Of a stretch of 64,000 nt of DNA, positions 35,311 to 46,860 are shown one piece after another. The position numbers were made by a program, and so were the translations under genes. The stretch spans positions 14,254,932 to 14,318,931 of the forward strand of contig CM057138.1 in assembly GCA_029964075.1 (NCBI GenBank). Reading direction: 5' to 3'. The DNA is from Patiria pectinifera. Its lineage: Eukaryota; Echinodermata; Asteroidea; Valvatida; Asterinidae. How positions within the stretch are numbered: position 1 is the stretch's first letter; the number at the start of each line of letters is the position of its first letter. The notes under the pieces are model-generated. The model had not been told where the DNA came from and did no database searches. It worked only from the letters and a program-made list of their open reading frames with translations.

Positions 35311-36650
35311 CAGAGGTGGCAGCAAGTCATTTTTTTCAAGTCCAAGTCAAGTCACAAGTCATTGTTTGCAAATCCAAGTCAAGTCACAAGTCATTAGGTC
35401 CAGTCACAAGTCAAGTCACAAGTCATTAGGTCCAGTCACAAGTCAAGTCACAAGTCATTTGGTCTAAAAACAAGTCAAGTCACAAGTATCTTTGTCCAAG
35501 AACACGTAAAGTTGCACATTATTTTGTCAAGCTGTAATAAGCTAAAAGAACCTGGCGTCAACTTACTAGTTATTTTGAAAATGCCTCCTTAATTCCCCTT
35601 TTTCAATGTGTTGCAATTACTATTCTTGTAGTTTATCACATATCTGTCGGATATTAGCCCTTTGTATACTTCAATAAATTTACTTTACATTGTAGAAATA
35701 AATGTTGAGATGACATGATAAAAGACTTCACTCACTCGATTACATGTAGTATACTAACACTTTATTGATCAATTTTCATGTATACTAAAGTCTAAACGCC
35801 TACCAATGGGTAAGGCTATCCGGTATTTTACATGCAATTGACAAAGGCCTGCTTTCTGTTCGTGAAAGGTTTCTTTCAAAGTTTGTTCAACCATTACATT
35901 AAGCGAGAGACTTGGTCATTGAAAACTGTAGTTCGTTGTGACAGTCTTATTGAAAACTATTGAAACTAGTGGGAACTATTCATTTTACTGGATTCAGTCA
36001 CTGAGGTCTATTTTCTGGAATGAAACTTTCTCGCTGCATCTATGAACTGCATTCATAAACACCTTGAGTGGCCTTTTTGGGCCTTGTGTTGGGCGACTTC
36101 AATTAAAAAATGTGTGTATTTTTTTTCATGAACAAACTGTTACACTTCAAATAAACAAGATTTGATAGCAAAGTAATATCACTCAACTTTGCTCTGTGTG
36201 GCCTCATAATTATTCCTCCATGACTGAATACACGTGCGAAACTCACCACCTGTGGAACACCGACATATTGAGGTCACTATTTATTTCACTTACGCGCGCG
36301 TACGCAACGTAACAGCTCAGCTCACTGATATGATCTACAGCTGCAGCTGGGCGAAGTAGAAAACGCGCAAGCCAAAGTCCGTTTTTTTTATGCACGTAAG
36401 GCGTAAACCGAATAGCTAATTAAAAGTATAATATCTTAATTAAAGTGTATTGGGTCGCTCGAGTAGCGTCTGACTTGGGTTGGTAACAAGTCCTTTTTTT
36501 TGGCAATCCCAAGTCAAGTCACAAGTCATTGTTTGCATGTCCAAGTCAAGTCACAAGTCAAAGCTGGTATTTACAAGTCAAGTCACAAGTCACAACAATA
36601 GCGACTCCAGTACGACTCGAGTCCAAGTCACATGACTCAAGTCAGCAACA
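35311..36650. mobile_element. hAT-like element rich in CAAGTCAAGTCA
   Basis: The left end CAGAGGTGGCAGCAAGTCA resembles hAT termini. Tandem-like CAAGTCAAGTCACAAGTCA blocks occur at 35335-35500 and again at 36505-36600, with an AT-rich interior and no transposase. The right end (…GACTCAAGTCAGCAAC) matches only the inner part of the left end, so the outer right terminus appears lost. Confidence 0.5.
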
Positions 36651-37265
36651 TAAAAATAATAGTCTGTGCGGTTCTTTTTGTGTACAAGCATTACATTCAC
36701 TGTGTGGACTTCCAAACAAAAGATGTCTACATTAACCAGGTAGCAGCAACGTTGTGTGGACTTTCCCACGTCCACACAATGTTTTCCCCTCTCTTAAAGA
36801 CAGGTTTAGAGGCATTTCGGGGTTAGATTTATTTGTGGCAAAATGAAGAAAAACACTAAAGGGAATCATAGGTGGAAAATGGGTTTTAAAATGATTTTTT
36901 TTTCACAGGTTTTGTCTTATCTAACGAAAACAAAAGAATGTCCACACTATGTAACTACAGCATGTGTGTCCCCTCCATTATGTTTTTTAATTCCACGTCC
37001 GCCTGTATATGTTTTTTTTTTTTATTTTTTATGTTTGTTTTAGCCCTCTTTTCCGTTTGATATACATGAAAATTATATATACATATATATTATTATTTTT
37101 GGTATTATTTTTTATTGTTATTGTAAATTTATCATATAGTTATATTGTAATAATCTTAAATGATTTTTATCGGCCTGTGATCAGCAGTTATTCGCTGTTG
37201 GCTGTGAGAAATAAATAAATAAAAACAAAGATATTGACGCATCGTGAAGGACGCTATCAAATGAC

Positions 37266-37330
37266 TGGATATCTCAGTTGTTAGAGCACCGGTATGGAAC
37301 CTGGAGCTCGTAAGTTAAATCCCGTTCCAT
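37266..37330 (+). other. degenerate tRNA-like sequence
   Basis: TATCTCAGTTGTTAGAGCACC resembles a tRNA D-arm and box A (shown only in part: ATCTCAGTTGTTAGAGC), and AAGTTAAATCCCG about 35 bp later is a damaged box B. The stems do not form a full cloverleaf. Likely a tRNA pseudogene or SINE head. Confidence 0.4.
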
Positions 37331-37923
37331 TAATTTTTTTGGTTAAACTTTCAGTTTATGTTTTACTAAATCTAAATACTAATCGCATTTCGTTTATCTG
37401 TATAGAACTCTGAAAACGTATTGCGTACGTTCATTGGCAACGTCCATTAGATTTCTTCAATGCTGTGGAACAGTAACATTCGTAGACAAGTGTAAACACA
37501 AGTTGGAATCAGTAATCCCAGCAGTATTCTACATAATGACGTTCAAAATCCTGTAAAACTAATAAAAAAATAGCAACTAACACGCCCTTACAAACAAATA
37601 AGGAAACTTAGTACACACCCCCCCCCCCCAAAAAAAACAATCATAAATTGGGTTTTGTTTTCATTGTAATAAGTGTGAACGACGAACAACGCATAATGAA
37701 TTATATATTTATTTATTTATTATTAAAAGAAAACAAAAAAACTAATTTGTTACTAGTTGTTGGTCTATGTTTTCGTTCGATGCCCACAGAACATTACTTA
37801 TGAAGTCTGCCATGATGTAGGCATCTCGGTTTGCTTGTCCCCCCCCCCGATGCCAAGCCCATAAAACGCTCACATAATAGTTATATTGGTTGCGGAGATA
37901 ATTTAGTAATTCAAACTTCAGAC

Positions 37924-38418
37924 TAGTGCTCAAGTATCGAGTCCGACTCCTGATTCGGAGTCACATGAGTCGAGTCGAGTCCAAGTACGAGTCACGAGCT
38001 ACGAATGTCGAGTCCAAGTCCGAGTCACGAGTTACGAATGTCGAGTCTAAGTCACGAGTTACCGCCGAGTCCGAGTCTGAGACCGGAGTCATTTGAGTCG
38101 AGTCTGAGTCTTAGTCACGATTTATGCATGTTGAGTCCGAGTCCGATTCTGACTCCGAGTCCGAGTGCAGAGTCACTTGAGTCGATTCGTAGTCCAAGTC
38201 ACGAGATATCAAGGTCGAGTCCGAACCTGAGTTACAAATGTCGAGTCAAAGTCAGAGTTACTGTCGAGTTCGAGACCAAGTTCCAGTCCGAGTCCGAGTC
38301 ATCGTTAACAGCTTGGAGCTATTAAAACAGTGACTAGAGTCAGAGCCGAGTCTGATTGAGTCAGAGTCCGAGTCGTCAAAAATGTGAATCGAGTCGGACT
38401 CTGAGTCATACATCGCTG
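37924..38418. mobile_element. GAGTCCGAGTC-rich inverted-repeat element
   Basis: About 500 bp made almost entirely of GAGTC(C/G)GAGTC and CACGAGTTACGAATG variants. The ends are rough inverted copies: TAGTGCTCAAGTATCGAG and, from the right, CAGCGATGTATGACTCAG, both followed by AGTCCGACTC or GTCCGACTC. Probably related to the hAT-like elements at 4640 and 35311. Confidence 0.5.
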
Positions 38419-39985
38419 TATAATCACCAAGTACGTGTCATTGCGTTGGTCATTATTTTAATGAAAGGGTATACGTGATTTTCCCTATCAAATATTGTTT
38501 GCTTATGCCTTTTTTGCATTGACCCCGACATAGTGCAGAGCGTATTCATCCGTGTGGAGATAATATTTCCGTTGGGAAATAATACTATGTTATAGTGTCC
38601 CAAATTTCTTAGAAACTCTACTATGTTTGATGACATCTTTATTTTAGTACATGTAATTACTTTTTGAGGTATACTGTACTTCAAGTAAGTTTTCAAACTG
38701 AGCGTTGTAAAATTAGAACCCATTTCAGGAGGCTTTGTATCTTGGTGCTAGGTGCGTATAGCCTACATACACAAACTGTTGTCGGTTGCCTTTCGCCGGC
38801 ATTTCGTCACACTTTTGACATGATGATGGACCGGTTCTGGGGGGAGGGGGAACGCCACCTTGCCCCCCCCCCCCCCATTACATTTTAGTGATGACAAATC
38901 ACCGTCACGCATTCTGATGAGGGTTAAAAAAAGACGTCTATTGAAAGGAAGAAAGGAAGAAAATATGAAAGAGAAATGAAGACTAAACAAGGACTAGAAC
39001 CACTCAGATTTAATGAAAATTCCAGCTTTTGGCAATCTGTTCTGATATGATAGATCTACTCTTCCAAACGATTGCCAACTTTCCAATTTTCCAGGTTATG
39101 TTTGCTGGTATAGATATTGGAGTACGCAAATAGTTTTTTGTATTTTTAGTCTGACTTGGTAGATCTAATAATTGACAAAATTCAAGTCCTAGAGAACAAG
39201 TTTAGGCTCTTCGACAACTCGAACTGATTCTTGTTTCCCATACCAAGCCTCAATGCGCAAGGTATAAGGAATTTATCAATTATGTAGCGAAGGCTGAGTT
39301 TATTTATCGAATCAGACCTGCCAATTTACAACCGGAATTTACTGCAAATGTTTACACGATCTTCAAGTTTCAGATTTAGGTTGAGAATACCGTATGTTTA
39401 ATTAGGACTGCTTTTGTAAATCCAGAGACATGTTTGAATAACCGAAAAGCCCCCGCCAAAAAAAAAATAAAAAATTCTGTGCCACTTTTAGGAAGCGAGT
39501 GCTTTAAATAACAGACAATGCCAGTGTGGGGCAGTTTAACAATTCTTTGCGATTAACGTGGCAATCATCCTTAAATGAACTACTGAAAAGGCACCCATTG
39601 TTCCAGTCTCGAGGTTTTTTTAGACATCATTTGCATTCGGAGGTTATGACTATTTCAGGGTACTGGAAAATCGATATTACCAATATTTTGTTATAATTAT
39701 AATAGCCACGTGAACAGAAGAAAATGCCCGGCTGTGCAAAACAGGCTAATCGTTTTGTTCTTTGTCCGGCCACTCCTTAAGGTAGTCCAAATTCCATGAG
39801 CCCGCACCACAATTGAGGCAAGTTCAAAGTCAGGTACCTGAAGTGTTCTACTCAGGATCTGACTCCAATCAGACACATTAACAATCCAACTTGTACGAGT
39901 CCGTTGTCATGCTTGTTTAGTGTTCGGTACCACACACATACAAGTCCCTGTGTCATGTGATGACCTTTACCCGGGTATTCAATTA
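38419..39985. other. intron, nothing recognised
   Basis: No supported exon. A C-run of about 15 lies at 38863-38877. The rest is AT-rich unique-looking sequence. Confidence 0.4.
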
Positions 39986-40087
39986 CTTTTGTTATCAGTT
40001 AGACAACGCATCAACTTCAAAATAGCAGTTTTCATGCACAAAACACTTTACAACACATGCCGCCGTACATAATGGGATCACTCAACC
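39986..40087 (+). pseudogene. L2-like RT C-terminal remnant, 5' half
   Basis: The translation VRQRINFKIAVFMHKTLYN matches the conserved segment before the C-terminus of L2/CR1 reverse transcriptases. The sequence stops at a TTAA and resumes after the 2.5-kb insert at 42581. Confidence 0.65.
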
Positions 40088-40091
40088 TTAA

Positions 40092-42576
40092 AGAGGTTGT
40101 GGAATGCTGAACATCGTTTTGTTTTTTATATTTTTATATTGTAGAGTAGACCCATATATAGCATAATGACAAACTCCCATTCTTTTCTAATGTGCGTTTA
40201 TATGTTTATAAAACTGAAATTCATCGAGTAATTTTGTGGTCGGCGAGCGCATAATTGAAATCAACAGTCGTCGGGCTCTTCGTAAAATCAGAAAAAAGCG
40301 TGACGTAATAAACAGGACTCGTTTATACAACGACTGTTTACTGCTGCCCAACCCGCCCCGTCAGCACGCGTGACTCGCAGTCAAGCAGTAAAAAATCAAC
40401 ATTTTGTAAAAGACTCACGGAGATTGATATTCCTTCTCATTGCTTAATTTTTGGATGAGTATATTGAACAAGGACACGGTGACCTCTGAGCTGTTCTTCC
40501 GTATACATTTAAGCCGAACTGCCCGAAAAAGAGACCAGCGAAAACACGGATACTGCAACTGGCCAGCTGAAAACGCCAGGCAACGCGGCTCTGATGAGTG
40601 GTAGGTCTGCGACGTTCGGCGTGAAAAAAAACAGCTACGTTTTATCCAAGGACTCAAAGTATTATGTCATGATAACATTTTTAGATGAGCATCGACAGTC
40701 CTATCGCAACTTCCTTCGTATTTTACAGACAATCTCAAATGTTATTCTGGTAAATATTCAGTCCAAAGAGACGACAAATCGTCGGGTTGTTTTCGAATTA
40801 TACGCGTACGGCACGCATAACGCATCACGGCGGTGGATGTGGTCGACCGTGTCCAGAACTAATGTTGTACGGTTAGCAGCGTCGCGGGCCCCGGTCCAGT
40901 CCCTTGCGTTGCCTGGTGCTTTTTATGTATACGTTCGCCACAAAAAAATTAGTCCTCTTCTGTTTTCTTTCCTTGTGCATTTTAACCATTGTTTTAACGT
41001 CCTGAAACGACAATTACGAATTTACTTGAATTTTGAAATTGTTAACTTTATTGTTTACCAAAAAAATCCGCAAAACAACGCCAGGAGACCATGTAAACCT
41101 CGGCCTGTAAACGTGGCTACAAAAAAAGTACAATTCATAAATCATAGTCATGCTCCGTTCATAAAACAAAAATCTCTGGACTTAACGACATGTTCGGGAT
41201 CCCGGTTGAAAACAAAATTCACTGGTCCCGAAATTAAACGAGCACTATCATTATTTTCAGAACCTAATTAAGACTTTATTCAAGAAATTCTAGTGGCAGA
41301 GAATTTGTCATTCGATCAAAAGAAGTTCTAGGGAAAATGGAGCCCCGTCCCATTATTAATCATCACTAACGTAAGGAAAACAACGCGGTCCTTTTTCTAC
41401 GCATTTACCTTCAGTTTGTGTGTGACAACGCGTGCGCGTACGGTATGCTGCGCAGATAATGGAGGGTCGAGGATACATTTGAACGGGTCTACGGTTCTTC
41501 AAGATTGGCAATGGACAAATGGTCCAAAACAGTCTTCCCTATAAATCATTAACAAATCATATCTGTATTATTTCTTGTCCATGCAATTTCAACAAATCTC
41601 TTGAGAAAAGAAGACTCTTGCCGTACGAAATGTACAGTGCATGATCAGCGCTCTATCTGCTAATTTGGCTGAAATCCGATCTCGTGTTTTCGCACGGTAC
41701 CCTTCGGACAAACTGCATGTCTACGGAGGATTCTTATTCCTCCATGCTGACACCCGGACGGGAAAGCTGGAAATTTATTGCAAACAAAATGTGGTGTGAT
41801 TACAGCCAGCGACTGACACAATTATAGGCATATAGGTTTGCCTTGGCCTAGTGCGTTCGCTACCCGTACACGTATCAACAACGAATTATTTTGAAATTCC
41901 AACACCGTTTACCGGTGTCAAAATCTACGGTCCCAGCGGCCGGACCAGCGGCACAAGTACACCCGTGAATTTCCAGCGCGCATGTCACGGTGATGCGATG
42001 TGCAGGTGAACCATCAAACGATGTTGATGTACGCAGACATTTCTTACTATGGTTGGCCATTAGGGCAAACACAAAAGAATGATCCCCGATCTATACATAA
42101 AATGATGTGCAACTATCAAAACACTGAATAATCAATAGAAAGTACCAAAAAGTCAATGGAGATATCTTCCTGTTAAATTCTGAACTTGTCCATTAGAATT
42201 TCAGGGGTAAAAGCTGTTGCCAACTTCGGTTGAATTTATGGAGCATGTGGCTGCCCATACAAAATGTCGCTCAGAGTAATTGTAAACAAAGTCATGTCGC
42301 TGCGCGGAGTGATTTGCAAAAAGTTTCGCTGGAACTACGCTGCATCGGGAGTCCTGTTTATCACGTCACGATTTACTATGTTTTGTTTGCTGCCCCCAGC
42401 GACGACTTTTACACAAATTGCACGTTCGGGTCGAAACAGCACCTGAAAAACAGCTCTCAAAAGTACCTTTTGTATTCATTTCATGACGGAAACAATAGTC
42501 GTTTTTATTTCATCACACCCTAGGCTACATATACCCGAAAAATGACGGAAATGTCTTTGAGCATTCCACAACCTCT
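40092..42576. mobile_element. 2.5-kb TTAA-flanked element with T2/Kolobok-like ends
   Basis: 2485 bp flanked by TTAA at 40088-40091 and 42577-42580. The termini are perfect 17-bp inverted repeats, AGAGGTTGTGGAATGCT. With the target site the ends read TTAAAGAGG, close to the TTAAAGG(A/G)(A/G) signature of Xenopus T2 elements (Kolobok group). piggyBac also uses TTAA but its ends usually start CCC. The interior holds an open frame of 225 codons (40594-41271) that I cannot assign, and no recognisable transposase. The insertion split an L2-like remnant. Confidence 0.75.
40594..41271 (+). CDS. unrecognised 225-codon open frame inside the TTAA element
   Basis: ATG at 40594, stop at 41269-41271. The predicted protein is basic and rich in Val, Phe, Ser and Asn, with a hydrophobic stretch near the middle (SPLLFSFLVHFNHCFNVL). 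I recognise no domain, zinc finger or DDE pattern. No promoter or splice evidence is visible. It could be a remnant of an element-encoded protein or a chance open frame; given AT-rich surroundings, 225 codons without stop is long but not decisive. Confidence 0.25.
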   Translation: MSGRSATFGVKKNSYVLSKDSKYYVMITFLDEHRQSYRNFLRILQTISNVILVNIQSKETTNRRVVFELYAYGTHNASRRWMWSTVSRTNVVRLAASRAPVQSLALPGAFYVYVRHKKISPLLFSFLVHFNHCFNVLKRQLRIYLNFEIVNFIVYQKNPQNNARRPCKPRPVNVATKKVQFINHSHAPFIKQKSLDLTTCSGSRLKTKFTGPEIKRALSLFSEPN

Positions 42577-42580
42577 TTAA

Positions 42581-42870
42581 TGCACCCAGCCAGAGTGGCC
42601 GCCGCTCCAGTAACAACCTAAGAGTTCCTTGCACTTTCAAAAATGCATGGGACAGGGCCTTTTCAGTCTCTGGTCCTCGATGCTGAAATTCCTAAACACA
42701 CAGCATCCTTAATATCACTTCTCTTGACATCTTAAAGGGTAGATTAAAAACTGATCTGTTCTCTCCACAAAATCTGTAACTTGTCTTCTGGAGTTGTTCT
42801 TAGTTGCGCATTGAAACTTGCGAAAATGCGCGCTCTAATTCGTGTTATCATTATTACTGCTATTACTGTA
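42581..42870 (+). pseudogene. L2-like RT C-terminal remnant, 3' half and tail
   Basis: Starting at the TTAA, the translation gives SQSGRRSSNNLRVPCTF, then NAWDRAFSVSGPRC, a stop where Trp is expected, and LDILKGRLKTDLFSPQNL with a stop. It is followed by TTGCGCATTGAAACTTGCG and a broken ATT-type tail, as at the 3' ends of L2-like elements. Read with 39986-40087 after removing the insert and one TTAA, the frame is continuous across the junction. Confidence 0.72.
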
Positions 42871-43130
42871 ATAGGGCGACAGGTTTTGCGAACTCCGTCC
42901 ACAATAGGGCGATACACCTTATTGAGGCGACAAAATAACTGTCGCCCTTTTATGAAAACGACCCTTAGGACAATGAATAATATTTTGCTGCCGCTAACCA
43001 TCTAGATCGATTCCTCATGGTCCAATTAGTATAAATACTAAATTTCGTAGAAAAAACATAAGGTAAACTTGGGTTAGGTGACAGTTTAGGTTTGTGCACA
43101 AGTCTATGGGAAAGTCACCCTATTGGGGCG
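42871..43130. repeat. repeat insert in the L2-like tail
   Basis: AATAGGGCGAC near the left and, read inward from the right, AATAGGGTGAC form rough inverted ends. ATT repeats occur on both sides (about 42845 and 43140), suggesting an insertion into the simple-repeat tail. Confidence 0.35.
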
Positions 43131-43283
43131 AAAAGAGTAATTATTATGCTTATTATTATTATTATAAACTAGTCTCCGCTCAAGATACAATGCCCATCCC
43201 CACAGAATTCTACACCCCTTTCCTTTTTTTTGTTAAATATATTTTGTTCGCATTTTTCATTTTCCCACTTCCGGAGGAGTGCC

Positions 43284-43581
43284 TTAGGGTGGATCGGGTG
43301 GTGGTGGTGGTGGTGTGTGTGTGTGTGTGGGGGAGGGGCCAGCCCCCAAAAAAAAAAAAACAAACCAATTTTGTTTTTATGTTTATTTACCTCGCAATAA
43401 AGGCAGGCAATGAGTACACCACCATCATTTCCTTAAAAAAATGGTCAGAAACGACACAGCATGTAGAATCCCAAACTAATTTCGGGGCCTTTAAGCGGTA
43501 CCCGAGCCCCAAGCCGTGATATTTCGTGACCCACATTTTTTGCCCCCCCCCTAAAAAAAATGTGTTATGGATCCGCCCTTG
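43284..43581. mobile_element. hAT-like MITE, relative of the element at 49757
   Basis: The right end …GGATCCGCCCTTG and left end TTAGGGTGGATCGGG are inverted, and the interior (AATAAAGGCAGGCAATGAG, ACACCACCATC, TTTCGGGGCC) matches the element at 49757-50084. Flanking 8-mers GGAGTGCC (43276-43283) and TGAGTGCC (43582-43589) agree at 7 of 8, a damaged 8-bp target duplication as in hAT. Confidence 0.7.
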
Positions 43582-43589
43582 TGAGTGCC

Positions 43590-44389
43590 CCTCCCTCCCA
43601 ACCCTCGCGACGTTAACGTAGTTTAAGATTAATAAATACCCCAGAACCAGACGAAACGTTAATAATTACGGGTTTGCAAATAATTTGCATATTATTTTAC
43701 CCGCCGTCAAATATCATATCTCCATTTTCACCCCAAATCAACAAAATTAGTTAATCGGGATCTGAAAAGTACGTGTATTGATTTTCAGTAATGAGCAAGT
43801 AACTGATCACACTGAATGTTATTTTTGGGAAATGATTATGATCTTTTTAGCGTTTCAGAGTAACATTACAAAGTTTGCCAACGCAGCTGCCCCATTTACT
43901 CACTAATCTCACGAAGTGGCAACAACCTTTGAATATGGAATAAAGTTCAATCCGACAAAACCGCTGTTGAAGTATATTCTGTTTTTGTACAAACTTTTCG
44001 ACCGCTTTGCTGTAACATAATTCGGAACCTTTTTGCACGCTCCTTTGGCTGATGCTTTACTCTTTTGGAAATTTATCATCATTTGTTTGTGGTTAAGTAA
44101 TGAAACCTGATTGCACTTCGTGAGAACATAAAATGCATTGGTGGCTTACTTATTGTCCCATTACTTTGAGTGCACCTTTTTTCCCATTCTGTGGGAAAGT
44201 ACAAGCAGATTGGTGTACAGTAGACCAAAGAGGACTCCATAGATAAGCTAACGTGACATGCATGACTCATTCATGTCAATCTCATGATCAGTTCATTGAA
44301 GCTGTTCTAATGAACCACAAACAAAACTAGAAATGTTTGTGGACAAACACAAGCTGTTTCGGATATTTGAAATACTCTGTGCACGTGAT
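43590..44389. other. intron, nothing recognised
   Basis: AT-rich sequence without supported exon, repeat end or structured RNA. Confidence 0.4.
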
Positions 44390-44745
44390 GAACAATTAGT
44401 GACATCACCATAAATGTCATCTATAACAGCACATATCAAGTTACAACCAAATCGAACATTATAATTCATTGACCTATAAAAAAATAAAATGCCCCTTTAA
44501 GGGACGTCACTTCAATTTTCATCTATAACACATCCCTGTGAATGTGTATACCAAATTTTAACCCAATCGGAATTGTACTTTCGAAGCTATAGCGATTTGA
44601 AACAAAAATTCACATTTAATGTGACGTCACGTGACACATGATGATGTCATCGTTACGAATTCATTGGAGACCATCTTCGGCAGCTGGACTTAGTGTCTGA
44701 CAAGTGTAAAGTCAATCTGCAAAAATGTATTGTCTGAAGAAAAAC

Positions 44746-45850
44746 GTGTACAAAACCAACAGGAAAAAAAGGCATCTTTAATGTGACGTAACCTTACACC
44801 TCATGACGTCACGATTCCAAATTTCTTCTAGGACCATTCGTGGGTGGTCATCTAATTCTGTATTAAGTATAAAGTCGATCAGATTTACGAAAGTGCCAAA
44901 GTGGAGTGTTTTAAAACGTGTACAAACCCTATGGGGAAATATACATCTTTAATGTGACGTAAGGCGAGCCCTCAAATTAGAATCCCTCCCCGGACCGTTC
45001 GGGGTTGAGCCCGCCCAGTACGTTGAAGGGATTGGGACCTTGCATGGAACCGATCGGCCTGGATTTACTCCACCAGGCTTCTGCACCATGGGTCTGGCTC
45101 ATCACAAAGGAACCAACTGGCAATGCGCTAATCCTCCAGTAGGCAACAATGACTGCGATGAGCTTCATAGAAGTTGCCGCTGCCGGCCGAATAATCCTCC
45201 AACAATGGCCAGACTTCAATTGATGTTGCCTATTGTGAAACCCTGAGTCACCAGTTTGGACCGATTGGGGCGTCACGCTTCAGTGACCGGGTGGCTTCTG
45301 GCTTCGTACCGATTGGGGTGAAAGAAATTAGCATACCGGACCCGGTACCCGAACGGTCTGTTATCTGATGGCTCGCCTAACCTGACACCTGATAATGTCA
45401 TGATCACGAATTTCTTCTAGAACCATCTGTGGGTGGTGATCTAAGTATGTATCAAGTCTGAAGTCGAACAGATTTACGAAAGTGCCCAAAGTGGGGTGTT
45501 TTAAAACGTGTACAAACCCTATAGGGAAAAATACATCTTTAAAATGACGTAACCTGACACCTGATGACATCACAATCGCGAATTTCTTCTAGGACCATCG
45601 GTGGGTGGTGATCTATAAAGTATGTATTAATTCTGAAGTTGATCAGATGTACGAAAGTGCCCAAAGTGGGGTGTTTTAAATCGTGTACAAACCCTATGGG
45701 GAAAAATGTATCTTTAATATGACGTAACCTGACACCTGATGACGTCACAATCAGGAATTTCTTCTAGGACCATCTGTAGGTGGTAGTCTAAGTATGTACC
45801 AAGTCTAAAGTCTATCGGATTTGAAAAAGTGCCAAAGTGGACTGGTGGAA
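44746..45850. repeat. tandem array, about 173-bp unit, four copies
   Basis: CTTCTAG(G/A)ACCAT recurs at 44825, 45414, 45586 and 45761. Spacings are 172 and 175 bp for the last three. The first gap is 589 bp, and subtracting the Harbinger-like insert and its 3-bp duplication (418 bp) gives 171 bp. Units share CGTGTACAAACCCTATGGGG and CACCTGATGACGTCAC. Confidence 0.8.
44963..45377. mobile_element. PIF/Harbinger-like MITE with TAA target duplication
   Basis: 415 bp with inverted ends GGCGAGCCCTCA and, from the right, GGCGAGCCATCA. It is flanked by TAA at 44960-44962 and 45378-45380; a 3-bp T(A/T)A duplication is the Harbinger hallmark. The neighbouring repeat unit keeps the uninterrupted site TGACGTAACCTGAC. 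A short internal open frame is not recognised as a transposase. Confidence 0.82.
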
Positions 45851-46860
45851 GAAACGTGTACAAAACCTATGGAAAAAAAGTCTGAAAAAGGAAAAGAAAA
45901 AAAAAGAAAAACTAGAGATCTATGTCTGTTTGCAACAGAACATAGGTCTTTTCCGCATTATGGTTTTTTTTTAAATTAATAACACGTCCCAGACGATGCA
46001 TGAACAATGTTTCAACGTATACAGTACAAGAATTTTCTTATATATCATGTAGCGTCTGTGAGATATATTTAAAAATGAACTTTTATGATGACGTCACAGG
46101 CCTTACAATGACGTCATCTTGATCAAAGTTTTCAATGCACATTTTTGCATTGAGGTCAATCCAATGAAAGGAAGTGTTAAATTTTGCAAGTGGATTGAAA
46201 TTGTAAATATTAAAAAAGTCATGAAAAATCATGCGATGACGTCATGGTGACGTAATTTCGGATCCTGCATACTAGTACCATTATCTAGCTATCCACCAAG
46301 TTTTATGACGATAAGATTTTCCCTTACATGTGTTTTCAAAAACTGCATTTTTGATGACGTCATCATGACGTCACACGTTTTTCAAAATTTTGTGCAAACG
46401 CCTATTACAAAACAAACAAAATACAAAAAGAATCTTGAATTTTGCATGTTGCGTTCGTGAGATATGGCTTAAAGGTCCAAAAATTCAAAAATTCATATAA
46501 AATCACACGATGACGTCATGATGACGTTACCTCAATTTTTCCCTATAACACATCCCAGTGTACTCACATACCAAGTTTCAACCTAATCGGACTAACAGTT
46601 CTCTAGATATAGGACTTTACAATATGCACATTTAGGATAACGTCACGTGACCCATGATGACGTCATCATGACGTCACTTCAATTTTCATCTATAACACAT
46701 CCCGGTCTACCTACATGCCAAGTTTCAACCCAATCGGACTGACAGTTCTGTAGATATAGGACTTTGTATTATTCACATGAATGATGACGTCACGTGACCA
46801 ATGGTGACGTCACCATGACGTCACTCTTCGGGGCACATCTATGCTATAAGGACTAAGCCT

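Larger units (their letters stand above)
44390..46860. repeat. TGACGTCA-palindrome-rich repeat region
   Basis: About 2.5 kb with many TGACGTCA or near-identical octamers, often paired as TGACGTCATCATGACGTCA, interspersed with recurring phrases such as AACACATCCC, CAAGTTTCAACC(C/T)AATCGG and ACAGTTCT. TGACGTCA is also the CRE/ATF consensus. Includes the 172-175-bp tandem units at 44746-45850. Confidence 0.75.

Noticed and set aside
37266-37330. Functional tRNA gene
   Set aside because: Box B is damaged and the acceptor and T stems do not pair.
38005-38325. Open frame reading Ser/Pro-rich protein
   Set aside because: It is a translation of the GAGTCCGAGTC repeat element, not a gene.
45040-45276. 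Open frames inside the Harbinger-like MITE on both strands
   Set aside because: Too short for a transposase, no DDE or Myb-like motif seen, and the element is only 415 bp.
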